This document shows positions 60,002 to 64,000 of a DNA stretch of 64,000 nucleotides, piece by piece. Made by a program: the position numbers and the translations under genes. The stretch's first letter is position 1. The number at the start of each line of letters is the position of its first letter. Below the pieces are notes generated by a model, which saw only the letters and a list, made by a program, of their open reading frames with translations, was not told where the DNA came from and did not search any database. This DNA is from Pollutibacter soli. GTDB taxonomy: Bacteria > Bacteroidota > Bacteroidia > Chitinophagales > Chitinophagaceae. The stretch spans positions 62,001-126,000 of the forward strand of contig JARJHS010000001.1 in assembly GCA_029269725.1 (NCBI GenBank). Reading direction: 5' to 3'.

Positions 60002-61954
60002 TTAACGGAGTATAACCGTACCGGTTAGCCTGGTAAGATCTATTTCCAGTTCTTTGAGGTGTTGGTGAGTCTGGAGAAGTGTTAATAATTCCTCACCTGT
60101 TGGGTTTTTTTCAAGATCCTGCTGATTTTCCAGGATCATTCTGCGGATCTTTCTAAGCTTCAGATAATTCACGCTGGACAGAACATCCTGTTTATATAAT
60201 TCCTCCCTGGTAGGCATAGGGCCATCGTAGTATTCTTTCCATTTCGGACTGATCTCATCCTGCGTATTTGTGATATCCACTGAAAGCTGACTGATCTGAA
60301 CATCTTCGTAATACAAAAAATTCTTAGGTCCCGGGGCGAGTCCCTCTTCGTACCAGGTCTTGAACAGTTCGATCATCTGAAGCAGCTTTTTATTATCGAG
60401 AAGATCGTAGAGTCCATTTACCTCCATTTCACTAAACACAAAATCAGCAACCGTCTGGTTATCATCCCAGGGTTTATTCCCAAACTCAATCAGGGATCGA
60501 ACCATTGCTCTTTCGTTCAGTTCATCTTTAAAAATGAGAAAAAGCGCCTCTTCATCTTTTCCACCGTCGTTAACCTTTGGTGTTGCGTCATCTGTCCTGT
60601 TTTCAGGTGCTGTCTTCGCGGCTTTTTTTTCCTCCTTGGTAATCTTCTCTCTTATGAACTGGTTCACCAGTGTTGTTAAACCAGCCTCGTCAATTTTCAT
60701 GAGCTCAGCACTCCGATGGATATAATCCTGTTGCCTGGTAAAATCTTCTGCTTTATTCAATCTGGCGATTGTCTCCGCAATCTGGTTTACCAAAGCAGCC
60801 TTTCTTGTGCTGTCATTTCCCGCTTCTTTCAAAGAGTTTTCTACCTGGAAAAGGATGATGTCCTTTTTTGAACTTTTGATAAAATCCTTGAAAGCGTCTG
60901 CGCCCACTTTTCGCACATAAGAATCCGGATCTTCTTTATCAGGTATAAGTACCAACTGTACATTCAAGCCTTCTTCAATAGCGAGATCAAGCCCACGTAG
61001 TGCGGCTTTGATACCTGCATTGTCTCCATCGTAAATGATGGTGAGGTTATTCGAATATTTTTTTATCAGCCGGAGCTGGTCAGGTGTTAGTGAAGTACCT
61101 CCGGATGCAACCACGTTTTCAATTCCAGCCTGGTGAAGCGATATAACATCGGTATAACCTTCCACCAGCAGACATTCATTTTCGCGATCGATAGCATGAC
61201 GCGCGAAATAAGAACCGTAAAGAATTCTGCTCTTTACATATATCTCATTTTCCGGAGTATTGATGTACTTCGGTGCACGGTCATTTTTAGCAATGATTCT
61301 CGCACCAAATCCCAGCACTTTTCCACTTTGGTTATGAATGGGGAAAATGATGCGTCCATGATAGTTGTCTGCAGGTTTGTTATCCCTGATAACGATCAAT
61401 CCGCTTTTCTGCAGAAGATCCTGGCTGTACTGCGCTGCTAATGCTGCTTTTGCAAAACTGTCTCTCGCAGCCGGGTTATAACCGAGCTGAAACTTTTTTA
61501 TGGTCTCATCATTGAATCCGCGTTCTTTTAAATAGGAAAGACCGATATCAGTTCCTTCTTCAGCATTGTACAACTGATCAGAAAAAAATTTCTGTGCAAA
61601 TTGATTCAGTATATATAAGCTATCTGCAGTTTGTTGCTGCTGCCGGAATTCAGGACTTGTTTCCGATTCAACAATTTCAATGCCATAACGGTTCGCCAGC
61701 CATCGAAGAGCTTCCACATACGAGTACTTCTCATGTTCCATGAGAAAGCCAATCGTGTTGCCACTTCTGCCGCATCCAAAGCATTTGTAAATTTCCTTCG
61801 CAGGAGAAACCGTAAATGAGGGGGTTTTCTCATTGTGGAAAGGACATAGACCGAGGTAATTGGTGCCCCGTCTTTTCAGTCGTACGAATTCACCAACAAC
61901 CTCAATAATGTCAATTTTAGATTGTATCTCCTGTATGGTCTGCTGCGGAATCAA
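60002..61954 (-). CDS. dnaG: DNA primase
   Basis: The 650-residue primase has the CHC2 zinc domain (GLCPFHNEKTPSFTVSPAKE, then YKCFGCGRSGNTIGFLMEHE), the catalytic core with the Toprim motifs ENECLLVEGYTDVISLHQAG and NLTIIYDGDNAGIKAALRGL, and a C-terminal helicase-binding part. It makes RNA primers at the replication fork. No ATG is near the family start, so the TTG at 61954 (IPQQTIQEIQSKIDIIEVVG) is taken. Confidence 0.96.
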   Translation of the reverse strand: MIPQQTIQEIQSKIDIIEVVGEFVRLKRRGTNYLGLCPFHNEKTPSFTVSPAKEIYKCFGCGRSGNTIGFLMEHEKYSYVEALRWLANRYGIEIVESETSPEFRQQQQTADSLYILNQFAQKFFSDQLYNAEEGTDIGLSYLKERGFNDETIKKFQLGYNPAARDSFAKAALAAQYSQDLLQKSGLIVIRDNKPADNYHGRIIFPIHNQSGKVLGFGARIIAKNDRAPKYINTPENEIYVKSRILYGSYFARHAIDRENECLLVEGYTDVISLHQAGIENVVASGGTSLTPDQLRLIKKYSNNLTIIYDGDNAGIKAALRGLDLAIEEGLNVQLVLIPDKEDPDSYVRKVGADAFKDFIKSSKKDIILFQVENSLKEAGNDSTRKAALVNQIAETIARLNKAEDFTRQQDYIHRSAELMKIDEAGLTTLVNQFIREKITKEEKKAAKTAPENRTDDATPKVNDGGKDEEALFLIFKDELNERAMVRSLIEFGNKPWDDNQTVADFVFSEMEVNGLYDLLDNKKLLQMIELFKTWYEEGLAPGPKNFLYYEDVQISQLSVDITNTQDEISPKWKEYYDGPMPTREELYKQDVLSSVNYLKLRKIRRMILENQQDLEKNPTGEELLTLLQTHQHLKELEIDLTRLTGTVILR

Positions 61955-61962
61955 AATGAGCT

Positions 61963-62072
61963 AAAAGTGGAAAGTTGAATGTTTAAAGTAGAGAAAAAGA
62001 ATAAAGTTAATCCAATGAGTTTAAAATGAATTTAAGAACAAGGGGCTGTTCCACTTTTGACTTTCCACTTTT
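61963..62072. repeat. Inverted AAAGTGGAAAGT word repeat
   Basis: AAAAGTGGAAAGT (61963-61975) pairs perfectly with ACTTTCCACTTTT (62060-62072), separated by 84 bp. It occupies nearly all of the gap between the PSCyt1 gene and dnaG. A single arm of like words is at 18224-18250. Confidence 0.75.
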
Positions 62073-62076
62073 TGTC

Positions 62077-64000
62077 TTATTCAAAAAATAATTCATCGAT
62101 AAATATCCATCCTTTCTGGCCTTTACCACCATGCCATTGAGGCAGCTTCTGAACATTAAGTGCATCAATTTGTATGTATTTGTAACTGCCTGGTTTGATA
62201 TTGACCGCGTATGGCTTTATTCTCGCAGGTCCGTATTTAGTAGGCTGTTCCGGAATCAGCTGACCGATCTGAACAAGATGGGCAGAATCGTTTCCTCCTT
62301 TGATTACAATTTTTTCCGGTGGGAAAAGGTACCCGCCGGTATTATCGGCAAGGCTTAAAGTAATTTTCGAAAGTTGTGTTGCCTCTTTGAAAGTTACCAC
62401 CGCACCGAAAGGACGATCCCGGAAACCCAGCCAGTTCATGAGATTATTTCTGATATCTCCTTTTTCGTTATCGATCAGGTTATTTCCGCCTTCGAGAGCG
62501 TATCGCGGATCTGGCGCATGCGTAAGTCTTACATCCACCGGACTTTTTCCAGAAACAAATAGTTGGTATTCACTGACAGGACTGCTATACCAGCCCGGTA
62601 AAACTGCAATCGCTTTAATCGTCATCGGGCTGTCAATCCTGATCGGATCTTTATAAATAACGCCAGTAATACTATCAGGATCTTTACCATCTGTTGTAAA
62701 TCTTATTATAGTGCCGGGCAGCGAATGTTTTAATATGACATCTCTTCCTTTCGCTACTACCAGTGTGTCAGGATTTTTAAGCTGCGGAGCTGTAAGCCTT
62801 AATTTTTCAGCTGTATCAGGCACATACCCGCGATTCCATTTGACTAAAGGGAAGCGTTTGTTAAGATCTTTTACGGCATTGCTATCAACAGGCGTATTCC
62901 AAAGAAATACTTCTTTTAAGGATGAGATCTCTTTAAGTTTTTCAAGATATTTTAAATCCACTTTTGTATTTGCAAGAGAAATCGATGTCAGTTTTTCGCA
63001 GGATTTCAGATCTGAAAAACCCGATCCTGTGATATCGGTTCCATTCAGTATAAGGTGTTCGAGGTTGTTGAAGGTGGCAATCTCTTTTAGCACATCATCT
63101 TTTACCGGCATATTGGAAAGATTGAGTCCAACAATCTGCGTTTTGATGGTTCGCAGCGCCGTGAGCATCTCCGGTTTGTAGTACGCACGAACAAAGAAAC
63201 TTACATTGAGCGCAGGTGAGTTTTTTGCGCGGGGACTGATTGTACGGAATGGGCTTACCAACTGCGCCAATATTTTTTCATCAGCAGCTGCAAAGGAGTA
63301 TGTTGTAGTATCGGTTATAATTTCATTTTCGGTCTGGATAAATCCTGCTGCCATTTTTCTCAGGCTGTCGTCAATGGCATATTCACGAAAAGTTTTCCTG
63401 GTATCTGCGCCATAGGAAATCCAGGTCTCGATTAAATTGATTTCAAGATCAGTCAGTTGCGGCTTGCCTTTCGGTGGCATATGTTTTTTCTCCGATGGAT
63501 CCATCATCACTCTCTGCATGATATGACTGTTGAGCGGATTACCGGCCACCCACAACGGACCATCCTTTCCACCTTTCAGCATGCGGTCGACATCAGTCAT
63601 CACCAGGTTCCCTTTTGCTTTTTTCTCATTGTGGCAGGAAAAACATTTTGCTTCAAGGATAGGAACGACTGCAGCTTCAAACACAGCGCTGCTATCAGAA
63701 TATACTCTTTGTTTTTTAACAACAACTTCTTCAACCTCCCCGCCGGTAAGAAAATCTTCACCGTGAGTGAGTGAACCCCCATAATGACTTCCCGCAATCA
63801 TGAATGCACATTCCAACAGAACAAGGCCGTTAATCAGTTTTGCATTAAACCACTGATATGTATAACCGAGCCAGATGAGGAAACAAAGGATAGCTGTTAC
63901 CGAACCTGTGATCAGATGGGTCTTAAGCAATTCCGGATCATAACCTCCTGCGATCGAAAGAAACAATCCTGTAAGCGCACTGATCGTGACAAAAAATGCA
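62077..64000 (-). CDS. Membrane protein with PSCyt1-type cytochrome, leucine-rich and chitobiase-like domains (partial)
   Basis: The frame is open to the window edge, so the N-terminus is missing; the codons beyond 63966 still encode a hydrophobic helix (FFVTISALTGLFLSIAGGYD). In order: DUF2231-like helices, a planctomycete-type cytochrome c (ILEAKCFSCHNEKKAKGNLV, then KKHMPPKGKPQLTDLEINLI), short leucine-rich repeats (LSNMPVKDDVLKEIATFNNL), a chitobiase C-terminal-like domain (IIRFTTDGKDPDSITGVIYK) and an F5/8-type C-terminal domain. It is likely an envelope-bound redox protein, part of a DUF1549/DUF1553-like or sugar oxidation system. Confidence 0.82.
   Translation of the reverse strand, partial: AFFVTISALTGLFLSIAGGYDPELLKTHLITGSVTAILCFLIWLGYTYQWFNAKLINGLVLLECAFMIAGSHYGGSLTHGEDFLTGGEVEEVVVKKQRVYSDSSAVFEAAVVPILEAKCFSCHNEKKAKGNLVMTDVDRMLKGGKDGPLWVAGNPLNSHIMQRVMMDPSEKKHMPPKGKPQLTDLEINLIETWISYGADTRKTFREYAIDDSLRKMAAGFIQTENEIITDTTTYSFAAADEKILAQLVSPFRTISPRAKNSPALNVSFFVRAYYKPEMLTALRTIKTQIVGLNLSNMPVKDDVLKEIATFNNLEHLILNGTDITGSGFSDLKSCEKLTSISLANTKVDLKYLEKLKEISSLKEVFLWNTPVDSNAVKDLNKRFPLVKWNRGYVPDTAEKLRLTAPQLKNPDTLVVAKGRDVILKHSLPGTIIRFTTDGKDPDSITGVIYKDPIRIDSPMTIKAIAVLPGWYSSPVSEYQLFVSGKSPVDVRLTHAPDPRYALEGGNNLIDNEKGDIRNNLMNWLGFRDRPFGAVVTFKEATQLSKITLSLADNTGGYLFPPEKIVIKGGNDSAHLVQIGQLIPEQPTKYGPARIKPYAVNIKPGSYKYIQIDALNVQKLPQWHGGKGQKGWIFIDELFFE

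Overview
The window is chromosomal DNA of a Bacteroidota bacterium, most likely a Chitinophagaceae- or Sphingobacteriia-like lineage. The evidence is the TAnnTTTG -7 promoter boxes close to start codons, little or no Shine-Dalgarno signal, frequent TTG starts, M56/TonB/SusC-plug architectures, many families typical of the phylum (DUF3667, DUF418, DUF2911, DUF1304) and phylum-type house-keeping proteins. No rRNA, tRNA, CRISPR array, transposase or prophage was recognised. The right-hand gene is cut by the window edge.

Layout. 0-23 kb is a loosely packed accessory stretch: a GMC oxidoreductase with its small subunit, an M24 peptidase, two MDR dehydrogenases, cupins, an AraC regulator with a DUF1398 protein, a bestrophin-like channel, a methyltransferase, an M28 peptidase, TrmO, VOC/YdeI proteins and several secreted proteins of unknown function. 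23.6-26.7 kb is a tight three-gene operon (aminotransferase, kdsB, iron alcohol dehydrogenase) that matches the 8-amino-Kdo pathway for lipopolysaccharide core sugar modification. 27-30.5 kb is one large outer-membrane barrel gene. 30.7-36.3 kb holds a four-helix-bundle protein, a coiled-coil membrane protein, an exonuclease, holA, ribF and purM. 36.8-40.7 kb is a BlaI-type repressor, an unusual M56-amidase-plug-TonB fusion and an S41 protease, all on the minus strand. 40.8-50.3 kb is core: ftsE, two glycosyltransferases, rpsO, pnp, prmA, plsY, an M48 lipoprotein. 50.3-52 kb carries a CYTH protein and a HipA-like kinase/DUF3037 pair. 53-59.7 kb is a minus-strand accessory block ending in a NUMOD4-HNH endonuclease, followed by dnaG and a PSCyt1-type membrane protein.

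Most interesting signals. (1) The M56 protein at 37909-40353 fuses a BlaR1-like protease to a zinc amidase, a SusC-type plug and a TonB C-terminal domain. Its repressor gene has two AACTA-N6-TAGTT operators exactly 20 bp apart, the proximal one lying between the -33 and -7 promoter boxes. This looks like a cell-wall-sensing switch in which the sensor is an amidase rather than a penicillin-binding domain. (2) An intact four-helix-bundle gene and a decayed second copy are each enclosed by complementary arms of a word-like repeat, the same layout as the intervening sequences of 23S rRNA but outside any rRNA. (3) Many intergenic gaps carry one of several low-complexity word families in inverted orientation. 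(4) The Kdo8N operon and the HipA-like/DUF3037 pair are coherent small systems.

All calls come from reading the sequence; no database search was run. Start sites were often moved inward from the longest open frame to an ATG that gives a sensible signal peptide or family N-terminus.
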